Origin: Phymatolithon calcareum
Taxonomy: Eukaryota > Rhodophyta > Florideophyceae > Hapalidiales
Reading direction: 5' to 3'
Assembly: GCA_977006965.1 (NCBI GenBank)
Contig: OZ345353.1
Coordinates: 2,294,001-2,358,000 of the forward strand
DNA: 64,000 nucleotides
A model generated the notes under the pieces. It was not told where the DNA came from. It saw only the letters and a list, made by a program, of their open reading frames with translations, and made no database searches. Each line of letters begins with the position of its first letter. Within the stretch, counting starts at the first letter, position 1. This document shows, piece after piece, positions 32,178 to 41,435 of this stretch. The position numbers were made by a program, and so were the translations under genes.

Positions 32178-35100
32178 TCATTCATCTTTCACCATTAAAT
32201 TACATATAGCGACTGCCCCACTTTTTAATCCACCAACAAACACCCTGCTCGCTTCATTGTATTGCCAGTAATACAATTTAGACGGCAACGTCCCAAGCAA
32301 CGTGTGTTCTGCAGGTATATTCGCATAAACTGACTTATAGCGGTAGTACGCTTCTGCCGTATATGCGGGAAAAGAGCGAGGCCATAGATGCGGTGTTTGC
32401 TGTTCACAACTCCGAATAATCTCCTCCGCTTCCTTGTCCGTCACTTCATATTTAGTGTCCGTGCCATGCTCGCTCGACGTTTCATCTTGAGAATCACCCG
32501 ATCCTTGGCCCGATTTCCAAACACACTGTCGCGTGTTTCGATTCCAAATGATGACTACATTATTAGTGCCCCGGGACACAACGTGCGATCCGTCACCGCT
32601 TTCAGATATCGCCCAAACAATTGCCTTGTGCCCTTCCAATGCTTCTCCAGTTTGCATTCCTGATTTGACGTCCCAAATGCGAACTGTCTTGTCCCAATAT
32701 CCCGAAACAATCCGTTGACCATCAGAGCTGAACGAAACACATTTGACAAAGCCTCCGTGACCTTGAAGAGCATTCCCAATTTGATTAAAAGTCTCCGCGT
32801 CCCACACTCGAACAGTTTTGTCTTCGGAACCGGAGACCACCTGTCGCCCGTCATGACTGAACGAAACGCATGTCACGCAATTTGTGTGCCCTTCCATTGG
32901 GCCACCAATCTGATTGCCCGTACGCGATTCCCACAAACAAACCGTTCCATCTCTCGACCCAGATGCAATTCGAAGCCCGTCATGGCTTAAAGCAACGGCC
33001 CACTCCGGTGCGGAATGTCCATATTCAAACTCCGTTGCTTCTGCTTCCACAAGAGTGTCCCAAACGCGAATATTACCATCGCTAGACCCGGAAATTATTG
33101 TTCCTCTGTTAGGAGCAAACGCAACACTGTCCACGAAGCTGTGCACATTTCCCGATGTCCACGTCGTTCTCCCCGTGTTGGCGTCCCACAACCGAACAGT
33201 GCCATCATGGGATCCTGATGCAATTTGACGTCCATCAGGACTGAATCTAACACATCTCACCCGACCTGTGTGTCCTTCACACGGCTGACCAATACTCGTC
33301 CATGCCCCCGTGTCCCATAAACGAATTGTATTGTCCATTGACCCCGCCACTAACTGTTGGCCCGTCGCACTGAATGCAACAGAGGATATGGCCTTCGCGT
33401 GCGCGTCAGAATCTTCGAAAATAGCACTTCCCGTACAACTGTCCAGAACTTTCAGTGTTCCATCAAACAGACCGATTGCAACCGATTGGTCATCATTAGA
33501 AACGGCGACACATGTAACACAGCACTGCTGTAGGAATTCTCGAATCTGTGCACCGGTGCTCGCCTTCCAAATCTTCAACATACGATCATCACCGCACGAA
33601 AATATCTTCTCGCCATCGCTGCTCACAGCAACGCCATTCACCCACTTGCTGTGCCCTTTGACAACACGCACTGGCGACTCAGATGTCTCCCATTCCCAGA
33701 CTGCTATCGAATTGGCATCGGACCAGACAATTGTTTTTGATGCAGCGGCAAACAATACGCACGTTGTATAGCGAGCGTGTCCTTTCAGCCGCTTCAATAT
33801 GTCGCCCGTCGACGCATCTGCGACTACAACATCACAGTTTGCTCCTGATGCGAAAAAACGTCCACATGGAGAGCAATCAACCGCCGAGCAAAACTCTCCT
33901 ACGGGAATCTCCATGATCTGTGCGCTACGCGGATCTGGGAAAAACGCGTTCACGGGTCGCAAATACGGTTTTGGTGTGTGCGATTCGACGCTTTTCAAGT
34001 ACGCGTCTACAACTGCGTTCTCCGTCCTTATGCTGACCAGCCGTCCGCACACTTGGAACAGAAACGCTCGCTGCCCTTCCGTTACTCTTCCCCACGACAG
34101 TTGTATCGCTTTCCAAAGCAATTCGAACATCTGTCTGACTCTTTGTGGAATAAATTCGTCCCCAAGCGTCAACAAACAATTAAAGTCCGATTTTAGTCCC
34201 AACATTCCACCTATCGCACCGCGTGCATGTGTCCAACGCGCATCCAACAAAAGAGCGCCAAGCTCCATCATCAAATCTGCAGACACAAGGTGTCTGACAA
34301 GTTCCATAATAAGATACCCGTCCTCTCCGACGGACCACCATGGTCTCGGTTTCTGCGCCAACAATTTTCTCTCAAATGAACCGCCTTGATCTGCAATCAA
34401 TGAATCATCAGATGTGCTTGGTTCCGGTGCCAGATATCCCTTCAGAAGCTGTGTGTGCCATACCGAGCTTGTCTTCGTGGTCTCGGCCTGTCGTCTACAA
34501 AAGTCCAATTGTAGATCATGAAGCATGAGACCACGTTCTTTCCTCCGTCCTTCTGCATCTTCCCGAAAAGTGAGCTTACAAAGACTCAACCCACTGAGAA
34601 GGCGCACGACAGCCAAAGCAAAAGTTTTGCCGACCTTCCACATTCGGCTTAGAACGGAAATCGGCACCCAGGCCTGGTTCTGCAGCACGCACAGACTTGT
34701 GTACAGATCTGCGATCGATTGGTCCGTGCCCAGCGAATTTCTTACCTTGAGCTTCACGAATTCAGATTCCAAGATTTTCAGGGTCAGGGAGATTGCTGCA
34801 TACAAGCTCCCACCGCCTGGGCCTTGCTCTTCGCCAAGTTCAATGCTCCGCTCCTCCAGCTGCGAAGCATACTCCCCACATGCACTTTCAAAATCACCAT
34901 GTTCTCTTGCGAGGAAACCAACTGCGCTTCCTGCAACTGCCAGCGCTATAGGCAACCCGGCGCAACTCTTTAGGATCCTCACAATACTCTTTCTCAGGTC
35001 GCCGGTGAGTTCTGGAAGCCCGTACTTCGCAGCATCTTGTTTCGCGTGCGTCATGAACATGAGCACAGACACATCCCCTAGTGCATCTCTTGGCGAGAAG

Positions 35101-36356
35101 TCGACAGGGCGCCCAGCAGAGTGCGCTATATGTGTACTCCTAGTCGTTATTGCCATTCGGCTCTGCGGACAGCTCCTCAAAAGCTGGCTAATATCATTTA
35201 AGAACCCAGTTTTGTTCTCCTCCGTAGGCCAGAGGTCGTCCACAAGAAAAAGACAAATTTTCCCATCGAACCACGCGACCGCGTAATCAATAACTTCCCG
35301 GAGCGAATCGCACTGCTCCACCTCAGACACAGAAGCCGATGCCCCTGTAAGACGCATTATTTTCGCGACTTCTCCTCGTGCCGTGAGGAACGTTGCTTTT
35401 TGACCGAGAGCCAGGTACTGAATTCCGTCCGGAAAACGTTCGCGAATGTCGTCATTAAACGCAAGTCCCTGCAACGCAATTGTCTTCCCAACTCCGGCCA
35501 TTCCCAGGACGCCATGCGCAGGCGTAATGACCCCACCGGTACTCACTCCAGTCGCCACAGTCACTGTGGACGACGAGTCCGGGGATAAAATGGACTCCTT
35601 CAAGATTCCTTCCGGAGTACAGGGCATTCCATCCTCTTCCTTTGCATCAAAGTTAAGGATTGTGCCTAGGGGGAGTACCGGCGTGCTTGCTACCACGCGA
35701 TACACTTCTTGCTCATTACCGGTCATTCCCATTTTGTCGAGCTTGGTGACAACAACATCATGAAGCTCTCGAACGTTTAGTAACATAACATCATGATAGT
35801 CTCGAATGTTCTGTCCGGTGGTGAGCGTTGAAATCAAAATGAGCAGCTTGCTCGAGGCGCTTTCCATTTCTGGGAGTAAATCATTCATGGCGCTGCTTAT
35901 GTGATTAGCGCGGACTGTTCGATGGAGCACGGACTTGACCTTGTTCTCGAGAGCGCCCAACACTGAGCTGCAGTGCTTGAGAATGTTGCCCACGGACGTC
36001 AATGATTCTTCGAAAAGAGTACGCATGCTAGTGGAGATGGCCGTTGGGGAGGATAAAAGATGTTGCTGCACATCCTTGATGTGCTGCTTCGCCCGACTGA
36101 TTTCCTCATTTAAGCTTTGGAAAGTGTCAGGGGCATCCCGGATGATGGCAATTCGGTTCTTGACGCTGTTGATAACATAGCGCGCTTCCGCGATGATACC
36201 AGTTACGGAGGCTACGGTGCCGACGGCTTCCATGTCAACGTTATCTACACGGTAGACTGCAGCTGATTCGGCGGAAGCAGTAGAGTCGGTAGAGCTAGGC
36301 GGCGTGTGTTGCTCGGGCTTGTGTCGAAGTGGAGAGTACTGTCTACAATCACACAA
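32178..36356 (-). CDS. NLR-like STAND ATPase: helical N-terminus, NB-ARC, WD40 repeats
   Basis: A 1,392-residue protein encoded without interruption. Domains in order: an N-terminal helical region, about 42-230, beginning MEAVGTVASVTGIIAEARYV (reminiscent of fungal HeLo/SesA-type effector domains); NB-ARC with P-loop GMAGVGKT at about 281-288, Walker B CLFLVDDLW near 368, SRMAITTRS near 402, CAGLPIALAV near 470 and an MHD-like LMLHDLQLDF near 612; then about eleven WD40 repeats at 820-1285 with GTVRLWDAN-type ends and a possible last blade near 1370. This is the APAF-1 and fungal NWD layout: a nucleotide-switched receptor whose WD40 propeller senses a ligand. A role in self/non-self recognition or cell death is inference. 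Met42 at 36233 is an alternative start that puts the helical domain first. Confidence 0.92.
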   Translation of the reverse strand: MCDCRQYSPLRHKPEQHTPPSSTDSTASAESAAVYRVDNVDMEAVGTVASVTGIIAEARYVINSVKNRIAIIRDAPDTFQSLNEEISRAKQHIKDVQQHLLSSPTAISTSMRTLFEESLTSVGNILKHCSSVLGALENKVKSVLHRTVRANHISSAMNDLLPEMESASSKLLILISTLTTGQNIRDYHDVMLLNVRELHDVVVTKLDKMGMTGNEQEVYRVVASTPVLPLGTILNFDAKEEDGMPCTPEGILKESILSPDSSSTVTVATGVSTGGVITPAHGVLGMAGVGKTIALQGLAFNDDIRERFPDGIQYLALGQKATFLTARGEVAKIMRLTGASASVSEVEQCDSLREVIDYAVAWFDGKICLFLVDDLWPTEENKTGFLNDISQLLRSCPQSRMAITTRSTHIAHSAGRPVDFSPRDALGDVSVLMFMTHAKQDAAKYGLPELTGDLRKSIVRILKSCAGLPIALAVAGSAVGFLAREHGDFESACGEYASQLEERSIELGEEQGPGGGSLYAAISLTLKILESEFVKLKVRNSLGTDQSIADLYTSLCVLQNQAWVPISVLSRMWKVGKTFALAVVRLLSGLSLCKLTFREDAEGRRKERGLMLHDLQLDFCRRQAETTKTSSVWHTQLLKGYLAPEPSTSDDSLIADQGGSFERKLLAQKPRPWWSVGEDGYLIMELVRHLVSADLMMELGALLLDARWTHARGAIGGMLGLKSDFNCLLTLGDEFIPQRVRQMFELLWKAIQLSWGRVTEGQRAFLFQVCGRLVSIRTENAVVDAYLKSVESHTPKPYLRPVNAFFPDPRSAQIMEIPVGEFCSAVDCSPCGRFFASGANCDVVVADASTGDILKRLKGHARYTTCVLFAAASKTIVWSDANSIAVWEWETSESPVRVVKGHSKWVNGVAVSSDGEKIFSCGDDRMLKIWKASTGAQIREFLQQCCVTCVAVSNDDQSVAIGLFDGTLKVLDSCTGSAIFEDSDAHAKAISSVAFSATGQQLVAGSMDNTIRLWDTGAWTSIGQPCEGHTGRVRCVRFSPDGRQIASGSHDGTVRLWDANTGRTTWTSGNVHSFVDSVAFAPNRGTIISGSSDGNIRVWDTLVEAEATEFEYGHSAPEWAVALSHDGLRIASGSRDGTVCLWESRTGNQIGGPMEGHTNCVTCVSFSHDGRQVVSGSEDKTVRVWDAETFNQIGNALQGHGGFVKCVSFSSDGQRIVSGYWDKTVRIWDVKSGMQTGEALEGHKAIVWAISESGDGSHVVSRGTNNVVIIWNRNTRQCVWKSGQGSGDSQDETSSEHGTDTKYEVTDKEAEEIIRSCEQQTPHLWPRSFPAYTAEAYYRYKSVYANIPAEHTLLGTLPSKLYYWQYNEASRVFVGGLKSGAVAICNLMVKDE

Positions 36357-36828
36357 CGTACACGTAAACTACACATCTATGATATGATGATCATGATGAT
36401 TTCAACGCCATCACAATTTGCCTAATTAAAGATTCGTCACATGTCGACCAAATTGATTTGGAACACTTGTCGATTTATTCTTAGACACAGAGCTTTTACC
36501 TTCGGATACATGCCTGTGCAGCCGTGGCCACCCAATTTGGAGCCTGTGTCCCAGAGCCACCACGTCCAGAACGATATGTCCGTGAATGCCGCAATGAGGC
36601 GCAAGATAGCATCTGCAGCAGAGGTTGTCGTCATCCTCGCCATTCATCCCGCTTCGATGCATCCGTGTATTCATTCCGTGTAATTGTTTGGGGACAATAC
36701 TATGGACACATTTTCGTGCACTACAAATTGACCCCAGGGGCGCGTCGCTATCCGCTCAGCAAGCCAGTCGCAGTGGTATCGAACATATCAACCCTCCTTT
36801 TCGCCGATTTGAATTCCTCCAATCTGCA
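36357..36828. other. Divergent promoter region between the NLR-like and SRPBCC genes
   Basis: The two genes start facing away from each other. The plus-strand frame is open from 36625 into the SRPBCC gene, but the residues it adds look non-coding. No certain promoter motif seen. Confidence 0.4.
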
Positions 36829-37275
36829 ATGGTGCGTTACAACGGACGTATTATGGTGCCCTTCCAGCGCGCTCGCGTCTGGGAATTGCTCTCCGATTGG
36901 ACGCAGTTGGCGAATTGGGACATGAACATTGCGCGATGTGACGTTCGTGAAGGTTCTGCAGGCACTGGAGTTGGCGCCAAGTTCGACTGTACATTTGATT
37001 TCAAGGGACGCCGCACAGAAGCCGAGTATGAATGCGTCGAGTGGGACGAAGGGAAACGGGTCGTCTTCGAGGCAACCAGTCCGCTCGTGCGCTCCCGCGA
37101 TACCATAGAGTTTGCTGACACCCCGGAAGGCACTGAAGTCCGCGCAGAGTTTCAGCTTTTCTTTCGCGGACCGCTTTATTTCTTCTCTTTCCTGCTCAAT
37201 GGAGCAATGCAAGATACGTGCCCCAAGGTTATGAAGGACATGGACATTTTCGTGAAGGAGAAGCTGGGTGCATGA
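36829..37275 (+). CDS. SRPBCC/START-like ligand-binding protein (polyketide cyclase-like)
   Basis: A 148-residue protein of the SRPBCC helix-grip fold, which holds hydrophobic ligands in a deep pocket. The family start is visible (MVPFQRARVWELLSDWTQLANWD), followed by the beta strands with GVGAKFDCTFDFKGRRTEAEY and RDTIEFADTPEGTEVRAEF, and the closing long helix MKDMDIFVKEKL. The ligand cannot be predicted. Met at 36829 begins at the first strand; the frame stays open to 36625, and a longer protein with an N-terminal extension is possible but unsupported. No membrane segment. Confidence 0.8.
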   Translation: MVRYNGRIMVPFQRARVWELLSDWTQLANWDMNIARCDVREGSAGTGVGAKFDCTFDFKGRRTEAEYECVEWDEGKRVVFEATSPLVRSRDTIEFADTPEGTEVRAEFQLFFRGPLYFFSFLLNGAMQDTCPKVMKDMDIFVKEKLGA

Positions 37276-37866
37276 GACAGCGATATCCAAAGTGTATATT
37301 AGGCTCATAGTTGCACCAACGCCCCAGTTTTGTATGGACGAACAATGCTTATAACTTTGTGAACCACACTGCCTTTCCTATCGCCTCACCATGGTTAATC
37401 TTCGCGTTTTCTTCCCTGTAGATGTACAGCGCTGCTAGCGACATTCTTGTCAACCTGTGAAATCATCAACGTGCAGCTCCGGGAGAGACAACGTTTAGCC
37501 CATCTTTGTCACAGATATCTGAGTTTTCAATTGAAATCTTTGAATTTTCATTCCTATTTGTTCTATAAAATAACTCCTCAAATGAAAATAATTGACGTTT
37601 AGGAATGGAAATTTTTTCCAAAAAAACTTCCGCAAGCGTAAACTCATCAACACTGCCCTGATGCTTGATATCATTACTGTTTGCAGCCAATGGAAACGTT
37701 CATTATGGCCATTACCCTGATGCAGAAACTGTACAACCTCGCCCTCCAGCGCCAGCATGATGCCGACACAGCGCGAGTGAAGAGCTTGAAGGAAACTCGA
37801 AGAAAGCTTAAACCTTCATTGTCTGTCTGTATCTCTCTCCGACTACCTTACGAAAAGCAGTTAGAA
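37276..37866. other. Intergenic region before the WLM protease
   Basis: No separate gene. The plus-strand frame of the downstream gene is already open at 37681, adding 62 possible residues of unlikely composition. AT-rich at 37500-37640. Confidence 0.45.
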
Positions 37867-39528
37867 ATGGAGGAACCTGAAGCACGAATCTCAATACGCG
37901 TCCAACCTCTCGGTCACGCCCCCTTCACGCTCACTCTCCCTCCCACCACACCGCTCTCTGACCTTCGGGCCACCATTGCCGACCGACTGAAAGGCGGTCG
38001 CATCCGTCTCCTCTTTTCAGGCAAGCAGCTCACGCGTGGCACACTACACGACAGCGGTCTTCGCGACGGCAGCGCGCTAACCGTACTTCGCAGTGCGGAG
38101 TCAGAAGTAGCTCTAGTGCAATCTCTCCGCGAGGACCGTCTCCTTCGTCCATTTCAAGCGCCCACTCCCAAATACGTCGGTGTACCGCGTGCAAGCGCCC
38201 GCAAACCGTCTTTGTTCGGTGACATCGAAGTACTTCCAGACTTTGACAATTGGCGTGTCGCCGAGCGCATGCTCACAGACCTTGCCGAGGATCCTGGATT
38301 CTATGGGGCGATGAAACGTCGCGGGTGGACTGTAGGTAAATTGGCAGAAATGTATCCAGCGGGTCGTGTCGGAATCGACCCTGTATGTGTTCTCGGATAC
38401 AATGTGAATAAGGGTGAAGAGATTCGGTTGCGTCTTCGGACGGATGATCTTGCAGGATTCCGTGATATCAAAAAAATCAGACAGGTTCTCGCACATGAGC
38501 TTGCGCATAACGTTTATTCGGAACACGATGACAATTTTAAGGAACTTATGCTGCAGGTCGAGCGTGAGGCGGATGAGAAAGACTGGACTCAGTCACGCGG
38601 TCGTGTAGTGGGAACCGGTATCACTCGCCCTGGTGGCTCGTTTCCCGGTCGCCCGCGAGCCGCACCAGATCCCCATGCCGCAAGCGCGCATGGGTCGCGC
38701 CTCATCCGCGAAGCGGAGATACGGAAGCGAATGGCCAAGGCAACTGGTGCTGACACAGAAAAGGAGGAGGTGAGAAAGGCGGCAGATGCAGGCAGCGTTC
38801 TTCCACACATGCATTCCGACGAATGTCAGACGTGCGAACCAACAGGCACGGGAGCAGAGGAACGAGCATCTCCGCAGACTGTGGAAGCGGAATCAATATC
38901 TGCTAATGCCGAACCAATAATTGTGGACGACGCGCAAATGACGTCTAAACCAGCCGATGATGTTGAGCAAGCTCAAGAGCGGAAATCTGCCGGCGTTGCC
39001 GAAGAACAGAAGCCCTCAGTTCCTGTCGCGGTGAAGAATTCAGCCGAGGTCGAAGCATTGCTCGGAATGGGTTTCACGCGTGGTATATCGATGCTAGCAT
39101 TGCGTGAAACGGGTAACATCGTGACGGAAGCGGCTGACTGGATTTTTTCAAACATGTCCGGTAGTGAGGCCGAACCAAATTTTTCTGATGAAGCGGTTGC
39201 GAGAATTGGCGGTGCAATGAAGAGGCTAGAAACGGAGACTAATTCTAGTGAACAATTCCGGATAACCCTTGACACGCTGCATTTTTACATTTCTAACATA
39301 CTGCGAAACCCGGGCAACGTGCGCTACCGTGAGATCAACGGCAGAAATGTACTATTTAGAAGACGAGTTGCTCAATATGAGGCTGCATTGTCGATTCTCA
39401 CGCAAACTGGATTTCATCAGCTAGAGGGGGATAACTACTGGAGGCTTGGTAACGCCCCAGACATGGCCAAGCTGTGGATGGCGAAGAGCATCATACAGGA
39501 GCGTTTGATAAAAGAGTTCCAAAAGTGA
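37867..39528 (+). CDS. Ubl-WLM-UBA-PUB protein (Wss1/SPRTN-like metalloprotease)
   Basis: A 553-residue protein (from Met at 37867) with four modules. A ubiquitin-like domain (about 5-75) is followed by a WLM metalloprotease domain with the zinc site HELAHNVYSEH (H210, E211, H214, H220). A UBA-like segment is near 393-433 (EVEALLGMGFTRGISMLAL), and a C-terminal PUB domain near 458-552 (HFYISNILRNPGNVRYREI). Wss1 proteases cut proteins crosslinked to DNA and work with Cdc48/p97; PUB domains bind p97, and UBA binds ubiquitin. The full combination matches plant WLM-PUB proteins. The earlier Met at 37681 adds a Lys/Leu-rich stretch not seen in the family. AATAAA at 39545 may be the poly(A) signal. 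It converges with the zinc-finger gene. Confidence 0.9.
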   Translation: MEEPEARISIRVQPLGHAPFTLTLPPTTPLSDLRATIADRLKGGRIRLLFSGKQLTRGTLHDSGLRDGSALTVLRSAESEVALVQSLREDRLLRPFQAPTPKYVGVPRASARKPSLFGDIEVLPDFDNWRVAERMLTDLAEDPGFYGAMKRRGWTVGKLAEMYPAGRVGIDPVCVLGYNVNKGEEIRLRLRTDDLAGFRDIKKIRQVLAHELAHNVYSEHDDNFKELMLQVEREADEKDWTQSRGRVVGTGITRPGGSFPGRPRAAPDPHAASAHGSRLIREAEIRKRMAKATGADTEKEEVRKAADAGSVLPHMHSDECQTCEPTGTGAEERASPQTVEAESISANAEPIIVDDAQMTSKPADDVEQAQERKSAGVAEEQKPSVPVAVKNSAEVEALLGMGFTRGISMLALRETGNIVTEAADWIFSNMSGSEAEPNFSDEAVARIGGAMKRLETETNSSEQFRITLDTLHFYISNILRNPGNVRYREINGRNVLFRRRVAQYEAALSILTQTGFHQLEGDNYWRLGNAPDMAKLWMAKSIIQERLIKEFQK

Positions 39529-39752
39529 GGCGCCTACTGAGAAAAATAAAAACCGGTCATGGACATCATCATGCCCTTCTTCTTCCCGTCCCTTTTCGCT
39601 CCAAGTACCCCTGCGGCAAGAATATAGGTTCCATCGCCTCCCCAGCCAAAGCAACAAATTCAAATACAGAAAGACAAGAAAAGCATAAAACCCACAGCAA
39701 GTTGCGTCACCCACTCCTTATGATGACCATCATAGCATACAATACGCCTCAT

Positions 39753-41435
39753 CTACTTCGGCACAGGAGCGTTGTTGTGCGTAATGAGATGAACACGCAT
39801 ATTACTCTTCGTACCAAAGTTGGCATGGCACACATGGCATTCAAAGGGACGCAACTGAAGATGACGGAGCTCCCTATGACGCTTGAGGTTTCCTTTCCAC
39901 TTAAACGTATCAGTGCACATGTCACAAAGGTAAGACTTCTCCGACTTGTTCGACTTCTGCACGCCCGCCCCACGCGGACGTCCCCCAACACGATTGCCGG
40001 GCACGTTAGGGCCGCCAGGAACGCGAGCACCATTTCGAGCACCACCGGCCTTACCCTGTCCAGGGACAGAATGGACGGACTGCTGATGAATACGGAGCGA
40101 TCCGCGGGAGCTGAACGATGCACTGCACATGTCGCACCTATTCTCCTGGTTGCCCGAATGGCAAACCGCGATATGGCGACGAAGGTTCTGTTCATTCTTC
40201 AACGACGCACTGCACTGTGAGCAGTACACTGGGCCTTTCCCAGTGGCGGCGCGATGAGCACGTGCTGCATGACGCTTCAACGATCCAGCGTCCCCAAACA
40301 GCGAGCCACATACATCGCACTCCACACACTTGTCAACTGTCTCACCAGTGTACGGCATGACGGTAGGCTGGGTGCGAGGCGGATTTTGATTAACGGCTCT
40401 GTTTGCAACGGGCCCACGTAGCCCAGTGAACGCCAAACTGGGGTCCGTGACTTGATTGGGAAGCGCACCATCCGGCACTTGATTGGGAACCGTGACTTGG
40501 TTGGGAAGCGCTCCTTCCGGGAGAGCACCAACGGCTCTTTTCGATTCTTCGTACACGACGCTTGTACCGACCAAGGTCGGATCGCCCTCAAATCGAGCCG
40601 GAAAGTTTGCGTTCTCCTGGGTTAACTGCTCCCCCATGACGCGGCCTCCTTCTTGCTGTCCCATGTATTCCCCCAGGCCAAGCACGACTGCAGGATGTTG
40701 GGCGCCACCCTCATTGGCCACCTGCCTTCTGCGAACATTATCATCGAAACCAAACTGCGGCCCACCGGGAACGGTCGTGCTTCCGATTTGAGCAGCATTA
40801 AAAGCCTCCTGTGCGGCCCCGGCAACGTTTGCGACGGCTACAGAAGCATCCACCTGTTGTTGCTGCTGGCCCTCATTCTGCACAAAGGTGCCTGCCCGAG
40901 ATACACGCTGCTCGGTCGGACCATACGTCCGGGTTTGCATTTGTTGCATCGGCTGGGAGGTGGTTTCCTGCTTCTGGGAGTGAGCAAACTGCTGCTGAGG
41001 CATATAGTGCTCCTGTCCACTGCTGGTGCCAGAGGCAGCAAGATGGGCGGCCTGTTGGGTTGCTTGAGTGTACACTGGCTTTGTTCTTGGACGTTGGATC
41101 GGTTGCTGACTTGCGGCTGTAGAAGCAACCTGCTGCTGTTGTTGCTGTGGGTCATCCGTTTGCAAAAACATGTTTGGCGAGGAGCTGGTGAGACCTTCTG
41201 TGCCGGCGGGAAACATGTTCGTCTGCTGCTGCTCGTTGGAAAACGAGTTCTGGGCAGCTTCACCCATGGGGAACTGAGCGTTTGCTCCAGCAGTTGTCGA
41301 AGCTTGGTTTGCACTGGGGGTCGGGCTTGCGTTCCCGCCAGTGGCTGCGGTAGTAAGCGCGCCCGAAGTGGACGCCATGTCGCCAGAAGTGGCGATGACC
41401 TGTGCGGTCTGGGCCTCTGCAGTGGCGGAACTCAT
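39753..41435 (-). CDS. C2H2 zinc-finger protein with Gln-rich N-terminus
   Basis: A 560-residue putative transcription regulator. The first roughly 350 residues are low complexity, rich in Gln, Ala, Thr and Gly (for example DDPQQQQQQVASTAASQQ), as in activation domains. Five C2H2 fingers follow from about residue 368: CDVCGSLFGDAGSLKRHAARAH, CSQCSASLKNEQNLRRH, CDMCSASFSSRGSLRIH, then a basic Gly/Arg/Pro linker, then CDMCTDTFKWKGNLKRH and CHVCHANFGTKSNMRVH. The number and spacing fit sequence-specific DNA binding in the nucleus, but no specific target can be named. The frame is open to 41498; Met at 41435 (MSSATAEAQ) was chosen as it begins the low-complexity region. Confidence 0.88.
   Translation of the reverse strand: MSSATAEAQTAQVIATSGDMASTSGALTTAATGGNASPTPSANQASTTAGANAQFPMGEAAQNSFSNEQQQTNMFPAGTEGLTSSSPNMFLQTDDPQQQQQQVASTAASQQPIQRPRTKPVYTQATQQAAHLAASGTSSGQEHYMPQQQFAHSQKQETTSQPMQQMQTRTYGPTEQRVSRAGTFVQNEGQQQQQVDASVAVANVAGAAQEAFNAAQIGSTTVPGGPQFGFDDNVRRRQVANEGGAQHPAVVLGLGEYMGQQEGGRVMGEQLTQENANFPARFEGDPTLVGTSVVYEESKRAVGALPEGALPNQVTVPNQVPDGALPNQVTDPSLAFTGLRGPVANRAVNQNPPRTQPTVMPYTGETVDKCVECDVCGSLFGDAGSLKRHAARAHRAATGKGPVYCSQCSASLKNEQNLRRHIAVCHSGNQENRCDMCSASFSSRGSLRIHQQSVHSVPGQGKAGGARNGARVPGGPNVPGNRVGGRPRGAGVQKSNKSEKSYLCDMCTDTFKWKGNLKRHRELRHLQLRPFECHVCHANFGTKSNMRVHLITHNNAPVPK

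Noticed and set aside
36625-36828. N-terminal extension of the SRPBCC protein
   Set aside because: The added residues have non-coding-like composition and no clear transit peptide; the fold begins at the Met at 36829.
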